Positions 1 to 5,040 of a stretch of DNA of 5,040 nt are shown piece by piece (within the stretch, counting starts at the first letter, position 1; each line of letters begins with the position of its first letter). The position numbers were made by a program, and so were the translations under genes. The stretch is from Candidatus Omnitrophota bacterium. Its GTDB lineage: Bacteria > Omnitrophota > Gorgyraeia > Gygaellales > Profunditerraquicolaceae. The stretch spans positions 1 through 5,040 of the forward strand of contig JAGVOR010000191.1 of NCBI GenBank assembly GCA_020052635.1, in the 5' to 3' direction. The notes beneath the pieces were generated by a model, which was not told where the DNA came from, searched no databases, and saw nothing but the letters and a program-made list of their open reading frames with translations.

Positions 1-705
1 AGTAAGTGGCCCAAAAAACAGATATATTTATCGCCAGAATTACAAGAAATAGCTGATGATTGGATGAAATATTTCCATGAAATTAACAAGGATAAATTCT
101 CTGCGATAATCGAATTCAATCATAAGTATGTGGTGAAAAATTCTCCCCACGACTTTATTACTACTCTCGAAATTGGTGCTGGATTAGGAGAGCACCTTAA
201 TTATGAGAAGCTGACAGAAAATCAGCGCAATAACTATGTTGCTTTAGAATTACGCGAGAATATGGCGGAAGTAATTAAATCGCGTTTTCCTGCTATTAAG
301 ACATGTATCGCTGATTGCCAACAGCATATACCTTACCCTGATGGATATTTTGACCGTATTATTGCGACACATGTATTGGAACATCTGCCTAATTTACCGA
401 CTTCTCTTAATGAAATAGCGCGCTTACTAAAAAAAGAAACCGGTCGTTTTTTCGTAGTTATTCCATGTGAAGGTGGATTAGGGTATTTTTTAGGTAGATG
501 GGTGACAACGAAGCGAATGTTTGAAAAACGATATAATCTACCTTATGAAAAATTTATTAAAGCTGAACATGTAAATACAGCTATCGAGATTATTGCGGAA
601 ATAAGAAGAGTATTTTCCATCGAGCATTCATCATGGTACCCTTTAAGGATTCCTTCAATACACCTGAATTTATGTATAGGGTTAACATTAAAACCTTTTA
701 ATTAA
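1..705 (+). CDS. Class I SAM-dependent methyltransferase, 5'-truncated by the window edge
   Basis: The reading frame is open from base 1 (visible residues begin SKWPKKQIYLSPELQEIADD) with no stop before the Met at base 64, so that Met is probably internal and the gene starts upstream of the window. Numbering from that Met: glycine-rich SAM motif I LEIGAGLG at 35-42, the acidic end of strand 2 around E62 (ALEL), the third binding segment IADCQQHIPYPDGYFD at 82-97, and the motif-4 region RIIATHVLEHLP at 98-109. This is the Methyltransf_11/UbiE-like Rossmann fold; it is soluble, with no membrane segment. The acceptor cannot be deduced. Lying 30 bases upstream of sugar-nucleotide genes it may methylate a glycan, but this is inference from position. 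Base composition is clearly more AT-rich and codons more A/T-ending than the downstream genes, which suggests a separate origin. Stop TAA at 703-705. Confidence 0.85.
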   Translation, partial: SKWPKKQIYLSPELQEIADDWMKYFHEINKDKFSAIIEFNHKYVVKNSPHDFITTLEIGAGLGEHLNYEKLTENQRNNYVALELRENMAEVIKSRFPAIKTCIADCQQHIPYPDGYFDRIIATHVLEHLPNLPTSLNEIARLLKKETGRFFVVIPCEGGLGYFLGRWVTTKRMFEKRYNLPYEKFIKAEHVNTAIEIIAEIRRVFSIEHSSWYPLRIPSIHLNLCIGLTLKPFN

Positions 706-723
706 AAAAAATAAATAATAAAA

Positions 724-729
724 GAGGTG
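724..729 (+). promoter_or_regulatory. Ribosome binding site that sets the hddA start
   Basis: GAGGTG is an exact six-base match to the anti-Shine-Dalgarno complement and lies 6 bases before the ATG at 736. The in-frame GTG at 727 falls inside this site and has only A/T-rich sequence upstream, so ATG 736 is the better start. Confidence 0.8.
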
Positions 730-735
730 GATTTT

Positions 736-1719
736 ATGATAATCACACGCAGTCCTCTCCGGATTTCCTTGGGCGGCGGCGGAACCGATTTAGCGTCTTA
801 TTACCAAAAACATGAGGGGTTTTTAATCGCTGCGGCAATTGATAAATATTTGTACGTTAATATTCACCGCCGTTTTATAGACGGGTTTTTGTTGAAATAT
901 TCGCATCTGGAAGAAGCGCAAACGATAGATGAGATTAAACACCCGATTATACGGGAGGCAATCAAATTTGTCGGTATCCAGGACCGTAACCTGGAAATCA
1001 CCAGCACAGCCGATATCCCGGCCGGGACCGGCCTGGGTTCATCCGGGAGTTTTACCACGGCTCTGCTCAAGGCGTTGCACGCGCATAAAAAAAATATCGT
1101 CCATCCGGAGGAACTGGCCGAGCAGGCCTGCATCATTGAAATAGACAAGGTCGGCGAGCCTATCGGCAAGCAGGACCAGTATATCGCCGCCTACGGCGGC
1201 ATTACCTGCTTCAAGTTCCAGAAGGACGGCAAGGTCGAAGCCTGGCCGCTTAAGATTTCCAGCGAGACGCTTTATAATATGGAGGATAACCTGCTCCTGT
1301 TTTTTACCGGATATTCCAGGAACGCATCGTCCATACTTAAAGAGCAGGATGATAAAAGCAAGCAAAAAAATCAGTCTATGATTGAAAACCTGCATTTTAT
1401 CAAGGATTTAGGATACCGGAGCAAAGAGGCTCTTGAAGCCGGCGACCTGCATAAATTCGCCGCCCTGATGAACGAGCACTGGGAGCATAAAAAGAAACGT
1501 TCCGGGGCTATGAGCAATTCACATATTGACGAATTATATCGGCTGGCTCTGGCAAACGGCGCCCTGGGCGGGAAATTAATCGGCGCCGGCGGCGGCGGGT
1601 TCCTGATGTTTTATACCGAGGATAAGACCAAACTGCGCCATGCCATGATTAATTCCGGCTTGCAGGAAGTGAGATTCCGTTTCGATTTTGAAGGGACCAA
1701 GACAGTTATCCAATCATGA
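736..1719 (+). CDS. hddA: D-glycero-alpha-D-manno-heptose-7-phosphate kinase (GHMP family)
   Basis: This 327-residue protein is a cytoplasmic GHMP-superfamily sugar kinase. It is predicted to use ATP to phosphorylate C1 of D-glycero-D-manno-heptose-7-phosphate, giving the 1,7-bisphosphate. The N-terminal motif SPLRISLGGGGTDL (6-19) is typical of the HddA/FKP-kinase branch. The ATP-binding GHMP motif 2, PAGTGLGSSGSFTTALL, is at 95-111, GKQDQYIAAYGG at 144-155 carries the presumed acidic catalytic residue, and C-terminal motif 3, KLIGAGGGGFLMF, is at 280-292. Length is normal for HddA. Start 736 is chosen because a strong GAGGTG site precedes it; a GTG at 727 would add three residues. The stop overlaps the next start (ATGA), indicating translational coupling with hddC. 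Fucokinase or another sugar-1-kinase of the same branch is the main alternative, but the adjoining isomerase, phosphatase and nucleotidyltransferase make the heptose role the best fit. Confidence 0.9.
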   Translation: MIITRSPLRISLGGGGTDLASYYQKHEGFLIAAAIDKYLYVNIHRRFIDGFLLKYSHLEEAQTIDEIKHPIIREAIKFVGIQDRNLEITSTADIPAGTGLGSSGSFTTALLKALHAHKKNIVHPEELAEQACIIEIDKVGEPIGKQDQYIAAYGGITCFKFQKDGKVEAWPLKISSETLYNMEDNLLLFFTGYSRNASSILKEQDDKSKQKNQSMIENLHFIKDLGYRSKEALEAGDLHKFAALMNEHWEHKKKRSGAMSNSHIDELYRLALANGALGGKLIGAGGGGFLMFYTEDKTKLRHAMINSGLQEVRFRFDFEGTKTVIQS

Positions 1720-2420
1720 TGTTTCCTGTTGCGATTCTGGCCGGCGGGCTGGCCACGCGCCTGAGGCCGATAACCGAAAAAATACCCAAAGCGTTGGTTG
1801 AAATAGCCGGCCAACCATTTATCATCCACCAGCTGGAGCTTCTAAAGAAGAATAATATTGAACAAGTGGTGATTTGCATCGGGTACCGCGGTGAGATGAT
1901 TCAAGACCTTATCGGCAACGGCCATAAATTCGGCCTGCAGGTTGATTATTCCTCAGACTGGCCGGAACTTTTAGGCACCGGCGGCGCCATTAAAAAAACC
2001 TTGCCGTTGCTGGGGGATGCGTTTTTTATCCTCTACGGCGATTCCTATCTTGATTGTGATTATTATGCCGTCCGGCAGGCGTTCCCAAAAAGCGGCAAGC
2101 CGGCCTTAATGACCGTTTTCCGCAACGAAAATAAATGGGATAAAAGCAATATCTCGTATCAGAATTGTAAAATACTTAAATACGACAAAAAAAGTGTTGC
2201 CCCCGATATTAAATATATTGATTACGGGCTGTCTATTTTAAAAAAAGCCACTTTTGATATAGCAGGTTTTGATAATAAGTTTGATTTAGCCGATTTGTTT
2301 AAGGATTTGGTTGACAGGGGGCAGATGGCAGGGTATGAAGTGGCCCAGAGGTTTTATGAAATAGGCACCACCCAGGGTATCAGCGACCTGGAAAAATATC
2401 TCAATGATAATAAGAAATGA
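1716..2420 (+). CDS. hddC: Heptose-1-phosphate nucleotidyltransferase (HddC type)
   Basis: This 234-residue nucleotidyltransferase of the NTP_transferase (glucose-1-phosphate thymidylyl/guanylyltransferase-like) fold is predicted to condense D-glycero-D-manno-heptose-1-phosphate with an NTP, releasing pyrophosphate; for characterised HddC the NTP is GTP. The signature nucleotide-binding loop LAGGLATRLRP is at 8-18, followed by PKAL at 24-27. LGTGGAI is at 86-92, the metal-binding YGDSYLD at 107-113, and a C-terminal FYEIGTTQGISDLEKYL at 213-229, as in short heptose/mannose-1-phosphate enzymes. There is no C-terminal hexapeptide acyltransferase domain, so it is not GlmU-like. The start ATG overlaps the hddA stop; a second ATG follows directly at 1719, and there is no good ribosome binding site for either, so translation is likely coupled to hddA. 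The base (GTP, CTP, ADP-type or other) cannot be fixed from sequence alone; the heptose substrate is inferred from neighbours. Confidence 0.85.
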   Translation: MMFPVAILAGGLATRLRPITEKIPKALVEIAGQPFIIHQLELLKKNNIEQVVICIGYRGEMIQDLIGNGHKFGLQVDYSSDWPELLGTGGAIKKTLPLLGDAFFILYGDSYLDCDYYAVRQAFPKSGKPALMTVFRNENKWDKSNISYQNCKILKYDKKSVAPDIKYIDYGLSILKKATFDIAGFDNKFDLADLFKDLVDRGQMAGYEVAQRFYEIGTTQGISDLEKYLNDNKK

Positions 2421-2423
2421 GGT
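2418..2423 (+). promoter_or_regulatory. Ribosome binding site of the SIS isomerase gene, built over the hddC stop
   Basis: TGAGGT combines the hddC stop codon (TGA, 2418-2420) with a GAGGT Shine-Dalgarno core, only 3 bases before the ATG at 2427. The spacing is short, but the overlap would place terminating ribosomes next to the new start. Confidence 0.6.
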
Positions 2424-2426
2424 AAT

Positions 2427-3032
2427 ATGGATTATGCAGAGTATGTTGACAAGTATTTGTCCGAAGCGGTTAAGATAATCAATACAATGGATAAGAAACC
2501 GATAGAAAAATCGGTGCAGGTATTGATTGATACCAGGAAAAACGCCGGCCGGCTTTTTATCCTGGGCGTAGGCGGCGGGGCGGCCAACGCCTCGCACGCC
2601 GTTAATGATTTCAGAAAAATCGCCGGCATCGAATCGTATGCCCCGACTGATAACGTTTCCGAACTGACCGCCCGGGTCAATGATGACGGCTGGAATACGG
2701 TTTTTGTCAATTGGCTCAAAGGCAGCCGCCTAAACGCCAATGACTGCCTGCTGGTATTTTCGGTGGGCGGCGGCAATGCCGAAAAAAACATCAGCGCCAA
2801 CCTGGTTGAGGCGCTCAAATACGCCAAGCAGAAAGGCGCTAAAATAATCGGAATCGTGGGCCGGGACGGCGGCTATACGGCAAAGGTTGCGGATGCCTGT
2901 GTCATAGTGCCGACGGTCAATAATGATACGGTCACGCCACATACCGAGGCTTTCCAGGGCGTGGTTTGGCACCTGATTGTTTCCCATCCGGCCCTCAAGT
3001 CCTTTGAAATGAAATGGGAATCGGTAAAATGA
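2427..3032 (+). CDS. gmhA: SIS-domain sugar isomerase, probable sedoheptulose-7-phosphate isomerase (divergent GmhA type)
   Basis: This 201-residue single SIS-domain protein is predicted to convert sedoheptulose-7-phosphate to D-glycero-D-manno-heptose-7-phosphate in the cytoplasm. An N-terminal helix bundle (about 1-40) precedes the first SIS strand and loop, FILGVGGGAANASHAVNDF at 44-62. The second phosphate-loop region is VFSVGGGNAEKN at 110-121, then GAKIIGIVGRDGGYTAKVAD at 137-156, which matches GmhA well, and a C-terminal VTPHTEAFQGVVWHLI at 169-184. Compared with E. coli GmhA (recalled sequence), GNGGS becomes GVGGG, STSGNS becomes SVGGGN, catalytic Glu65 aligns with Asp61, and catalytic His180 aligns with Trp181 beside His182. 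It therefore belongs to a distinct SIS subgroup rather than classical GmhA. The heptose role rests on context: it lies 6 bases after hddC and overlaps the gmhB start. A different ketose/aldose phosphate isomerase activity is possible. Confidence 0.78.
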   Translation: MDYAEYVDKYLSEAVKIINTMDKKPIEKSVQVLIDTRKNAGRLFILGVGGGAANASHAVNDFRKIAGIESYAPTDNVSELTARVNDDGWNTVFVNWLKGSRLNANDCLLVFSVGGGNAEKNISANLVEALKYAKQKGAKIIGIVGRDGGYTAKVADACVIVPTVNNDTVTPHTEAFQGVVWHLIVSHPALKSFEMKWESVK

Positions 3033-3613
3033 AACCTGACCTAAAAGCGGTATTCCTGGACCGGGATGGCGTGTTAAACAAGCTGGTTTTTAACCCGGTT
3101 ACACGGGCTTACGAGTCGCCGCATTACCCCAAGGACCTGATTTTATGCGGTAATATAATACCTTCCTTGAAGAAACTCATAAAAGCAGGATACAAATTAT
3201 TTATCGTCTCCAATCAGCCAAGCTACGCCAAGGGTAAAACTACCTTGAAGGCGATAAAACAGATTGCCCGAAAGTTTAATGGTGACCTCAAGAAGAAGGG
3301 GGTACAACTAAGCCGGGCTTATTATTGCTATCATCACCCGGATGGCATTGTGCCCGGATACGGCGGGAGATGCGCCTGCCGGAAACCGGAGCCGTTTTTC
3401 TTGCTTAAAGCTAAAAAAAAGTATAGGCTTGACTTGAAGGAATCATGGATGATAGGGGACCGGGATAGCGATACAGAGTGCGGCCAACGGGCCGGCTGCA
3501 AAACGATACTGATTAAGAACCCGCATTCGTCTGATTACCAGGGCAAGATAAAACCTGACTATAAAGCCAAGAACCTGGCTGATGCGGCAAAAGTGGTAAT
3601 GGCAAAAACATAA
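3029..3613 (+). CDS. gmhB: D-glycero-D-manno-heptose-1,7-bisphosphate 7-phosphatase (HAD family)
   Basis: This 194-residue HAD-superfamily phosphatase is predicted to remove the 7-phosphate from heptose-1,7-bisphosphate, leaving heptose-1-phosphate for HddC. Motif I is FLDRDGVLN at 9-17 (nucleophile D11, acid/base D13), motif II is VSNQ at 60-63, motif III Lys is K119 in CRKPEP, and motif IV is MIGDRDSD at 141-148. The GmhB structural zinc site is complete: C100, H102, C115 and C117, with the same 15-residue separation as in E. coli GmhB (C92/H94 to C107/C109, from memory). No membrane or signal segment. I prefer the ATG at 3029, which overlaps the upstream stop as ATGA exactly like hddA-hddC; an in-frame ATG at 3014 would add MGIGK and increase the overlap without a better ribosome site. 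Since the kinase is HddA-type, the natural substrate is probably the alpha-anomer. Histidinol-phosphate phosphatase is a related alternative, less likely here. Confidence 0.9.
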   Translation: MKPDLKAVFLDRDGVLNKLVFNPVTRAYESPHYPKDLILCGNIIPSLKKLIKAGYKLFIVSNQPSYAKGKTTLKAIKQIARKFNGDLKKKGVQLSRAYYCYHHPDGIVPGYGGRCACRKPEPFFLLKAKKKYRLDLKESWMIGDRDSDTECGQRAGCKTILIKNPHSSDYQGKIKPDYKAKNLADAAKVVMAKT

Positions 3614-3615
3614 AA

Positions 3616-3621
3616 AAGGAG
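3616..3621 (+). promoter_or_regulatory. Ribosome binding site of the transaldolase gene
   Basis: AAGGAG lies 5 bases upstream of the ATG at 3627, directly after the gmhB stop. It decides the start in favour of 3627 over the in-frame ATGs at 3636 and 3654 and gives this gene its own efficient initiation within the operon. Confidence 0.75.
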
Positions 3622-3626
3622 CATAT

Positions 3627-4352
3627 ATGAATTGGATGGATAAGGCGGCAAAGATGAAAATCAAGATTTTTGCGGACGGCGCAGACAAAAAAGGCATGCT
3701 GGAGATGTACCAAAAGCCGTTTATCAAGGGGTTTACTACCAACCCTACCTTGATGCGCAAAGCGAATATAAAGGATTACAAAGCCTTTGCCTTGGATATT
3801 ATCAAGGCGATTCCGGACCGTCCAATTTCTTTGGAGGTTTTTTCGGATGATTTCAAGGAGATGGAGCGCCAGGCGCTTGAGATTGCTTCCTGGGGCAATA
3901 ATGTGAATGTAAAGATACCCATAACCAATACCGAGCAGAAATCGTCGTATGATTTAATCAGCCGTTTGATTAAAGCGCGCGTCAAGCTTAATATCACGGC
4001 GATGATGACGCTGGAGCAGGTAAAGGCGGTGGCCAGCGCGGTTAAAGGTGGTCCGACCTGCTTTGTCTCTGTGTTTGCCGGCCGGATAGCCGATACCGGC
4101 CGGGACCCGGTGCCGCTAATGACCAAGGCCGTGGAACTTCTTCGTCCGGCTCCTAACGCCGAGCTGATATGGGCCAGCCCGCGGGAACTGCTCAATATAT
4201 TCCAGGCCGACATCATCGGCTGCCATATAATAACCGTGACCAACGACATCCTTAATAAACTTAGCTTGGTAGACAGGGATTTGAGCGAATTCTCGCTGGA
4301 TACGGTCAAGATGTTCTATAATGATGCCAAGGCGTCAGGTTTCTCAATCTAA
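3627..4352 (+). CDS. Transaldolase, small TalC/FSA-like family
   Basis: This 241-residue class I aldolase-fold (TIM barrel) enzyme is predicted to transfer a dihydroxyacetone unit between sugar phosphates, which can yield sedoheptulose-7-phosphate. Visible motifs are IFADGAD at 14-20 (D17, equivalent to FSA D6), GFTTNPTLM at 35-43, ISLEVFSDD at 67-75, NVKIPITN at 94-101 with Schiff-base K96, NITAMMTLEQ at 122-131, SVFAGRIADTGRDP at 148-161 and WASPRE at 182-187. E70 and F150 stand where fructose-6-phosphate aldolase has Gln59 and Tyr131, and match transaldolases instead. It is slightly longer than typical 215-225-residue members, mainly from a short N-terminal extension and a charged C-terminus. 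The start at 3627 has AAGGAG 5 bases upstream; the Met at 3654 (MKIKIF) is an alternative with a weaker site. It follows gmhB by 13 bases, so it probably shares the transcript and feeds the heptose pathway; this coupling is inference. Confidence 0.88.
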   Translation: MNWMDKAAKMKIKIFADGADKKGMLEMYQKPFIKGFTTNPTLMRKANIKDYKAFALDIIKAIPDRPISLEVFSDDFKEMERQALEIASWGNNVNVKIPITNTEQKSSYDLISRLIKARVKLNITAMMTLEQVKAVASAVKGGPTCFVSVFAGRIADTGRDPVPLMTKAVELLRPAPNAELIWASPRELLNIFQADIIGCHIITVTNDILNKLSLVDRDLSEFSLDTVKMFYNDAKASGFSI

Positions 4353-4424
4353 CCGTAACCGGGATCCCCAAGACCATATCGTTAATTGTATTGGTTAGGA
4401 GCCGATAACCCGAAGGCATTATTT

Positions 4425-5040
4425 ATGGGAAAATGGTTTAAAATAGCTATCGGCATAATTATAAGCGTTGTTTTATTAGTATTGGCATTCCGCAAGATAG
4501 ATTTCACCGATGTTATTCACGCCCTGAAAAACACAAACATTATTCCTTTGTTGGTTTGTGTATTATTCTCCGGCATCAGTTGTATTTTTAGGGCTTTGAT
4601 GTGGCGCATCACCACCGGACCGGTCAAGAAAGTGGGGATTTCGACCTTGTTCGGCGGGGTAATGGTCGGCTATATGGTTAATAATATCCTGCCGTTAAGG
4701 CTGGGCGAGGTTTTCCGGGCTTATTACCTGGCGTCTAAATGCGGGTTTGCCAAAACTTACGCCTTGTCAACCGTCATTATTGAGCGGGTCCTGGATGTTT
4801 TTTTTCTGGGGTTGTTGCTTTTGCTGAGCCTTTTTTACGGTCTTAACGGGTTATCATTTAAAAGTTCTTTGATTGTTTTGGCGGCTTGGGCAGTAGTAGT
4901 GGTTGCTACGGTGCTATTGATAATTAATTTATCCTGGATAGAGAAGCTGGAAAGGATAACTTTTATCCCGGGGCGGATCTTAAAAACAATAAAAGAATTC
5001 TTCGTCCCGCTTGCCCAGCTGCAGCAACCGCGTAAAATAG
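4425..5040 (+). CDS. Flippase-like / lysylphosphatidylglycerol synthase TM-family (UPF0104, YbhN-like) membrane protein, 3'-truncated
   Basis: The frame is open from ATG 4425 to the window end, giving 205 residues of an incomplete protein; the family is usually about 300-340 residues. Hydrophobic segments are seen at roughly 6-22, 39-56, 73-90, 117-138 and 147-168, so this is a multi-pass inner-membrane protein. The family signature is clear: MVNNILPLRLGEVFRAYYLA at 84-103 and the following IIERVLDVFFLGL at 118-130. Family members are annotated as flippase-like or as the membrane half of lysylphosphatidylglycerol synthase, and often lie in envelope-glycan clusters; the transported or modified lipid is usually unknown, and is unknown here. 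GAAGG at 4412-4416 is a ribosome site 8 bases upstream. The 72-base gap after the transaldolase has no convincing terminator, so it may be co-transcribed. Whether a soluble C-terminal domain follows cannot be seen. Confidence 0.85.
   Translation, partial: MGKWFKIAIGIIISVVLLVLAFRKIDFTDVIHALKNTNIIPLLVCVLFSGISCIFRALMWRITTGPVKKVGISTLFGGVMVGYMVNNILPLRLGEVFRAYYLASKCGFAKTYALSTVIIERVLDVFFLGLLLLLSLFYGLNGLSFKSSLIVLAAWAVVVVATVLLIINLSWIEKLERITFIPGRILKTIKEFFVPLAQLQQPRKI

Noticed and set aside
682..724. Possible promoter in the A/T-rich spacer before hddA (TTAACA at 682-687, TAATAA-like -10)
   Set aside because: No -10-like hexamer falls at 16-18 bases from the -35-like element; in such A/T-rich sequence partial matches are expected by chance.
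864..1395. Overlapping open frames on both strands inside hddA (minus 864-1169 and 1039-1395, plus 929-1144)
   Set aside because: The GHMP kinase motifs run through the whole region in the hddA frame; the other translations show no domain and have no credible ribosome site.
2432..2827. A 131-codon minus-strand open frame within the isomerase gene
   Set aside because: It is a mirror of the SIS coding frame in GC-biased sequence, with no recognisable features.
3776..4309. A 177-codon open frame on the minus strand inside the transaldolase gene
   Set aside because: It is entirely antisense to a gene with clear family motifs, has a low-complexity Ser/Leu/Ile-rich translation with no recognisable domain, and lacks operon context on that strand.
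4362..4371. Palindrome around GGGATCCC just after the transaldolase stop
   Set aside because: It is a short perfect palindrome without a loop, with no repeat elsewhere in the window and no U-rich tail; most likely chance.
4393..4410. Inverted repeat GGTTA/TAACC in the gap before the membrane protein gene, as a possible terminator
   Set aside because: The stem is only 5 base pairs with an 8-base loop, is not GC-rich and has no T tract after it.
4391..4422. Weak promoter-like pair TTGGTT and CATTAT upstream of the membrane protein gene
   Set aside because: Both boxes match poorly and the spacer is 20 bases; not enough to support a promoter.

Overview
All six or seven genes in this window lie on the plus strand and form one tightly packed block for making an activated heptose, most likely for a cell-surface polysaccharide (LPS core, O-antigen, capsule or S-layer glycan). 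Content: a partial SAM-dependent methyltransferase (open at the left edge), then HddA-type heptose-7-phosphate kinase, HddC-type sugar-1-phosphate nucleotidyltransferase, a GmhA-like SIS isomerase, GmhB-type heptose bisphosphate phosphatase, a small class I transaldolase, and the start of a YbhN/UPF0104-type multi-pass membrane protein that runs off the right edge.

How the genes fit together (pathway known from Aneurinibacillus and Campylobacter; assignment here is from motifs): the transaldolase can provide sedoheptulose-7-phosphate; the SIS protein would isomerise it to D-glycero-D-manno-heptose-7-phosphate; HddA phosphorylates C1 to give the 1,7-bisphosphate; GmhB removes the 7-phosphate; HddC attaches a nucleotide, classically giving GDP-D-glycero-alpha-D-manno-heptose. 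All four dedicated steps are present, in the order kinase, nucleotidyltransferase, isomerase, phosphatase. No glycosyltransferase or HldE-type bifunctional enzyme is seen in the window. The flanking methyltransferase and membrane protein are plausible partners in glycan modification and envelope assembly, but their substrates cannot be read from the sequence.

Layout: 1-705 methyltransferase (AT-rich, roughly one third GC by sampled lines); 706-735 an A-rich spacer with a good ribosome binding site; 736-3613 four heptose genes joined by ATGA overlaps or a 6-base gap; 3627-4352 transaldolase after 13 bases; 4353-4424 a 72-base gap with no convincing terminator; 4425-5040 membrane protein, incomplete. 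There is no gene-free stretch over 300 bases, and no RNA gene, mobile element or CRISPR array was seen.

Organism: a bacterium with a polysaccharide-bearing envelope, mid-GC (about 50% or a little more in the core genes), with classic Shine-Dalgarno sites. The gene set occurs in many Gram-negative and some Gram-positive phyla and in uncultured lineages, so I do not assign a phylum. The biology is mostly a known pathway; the parts that deserve attention are the divergent active-site motifs of the SIS isomerase, the pairing with a transaldolase whose diagnostic residues indicate true transaldolase chemistry, and the sharp composition change at the left gene boundary.
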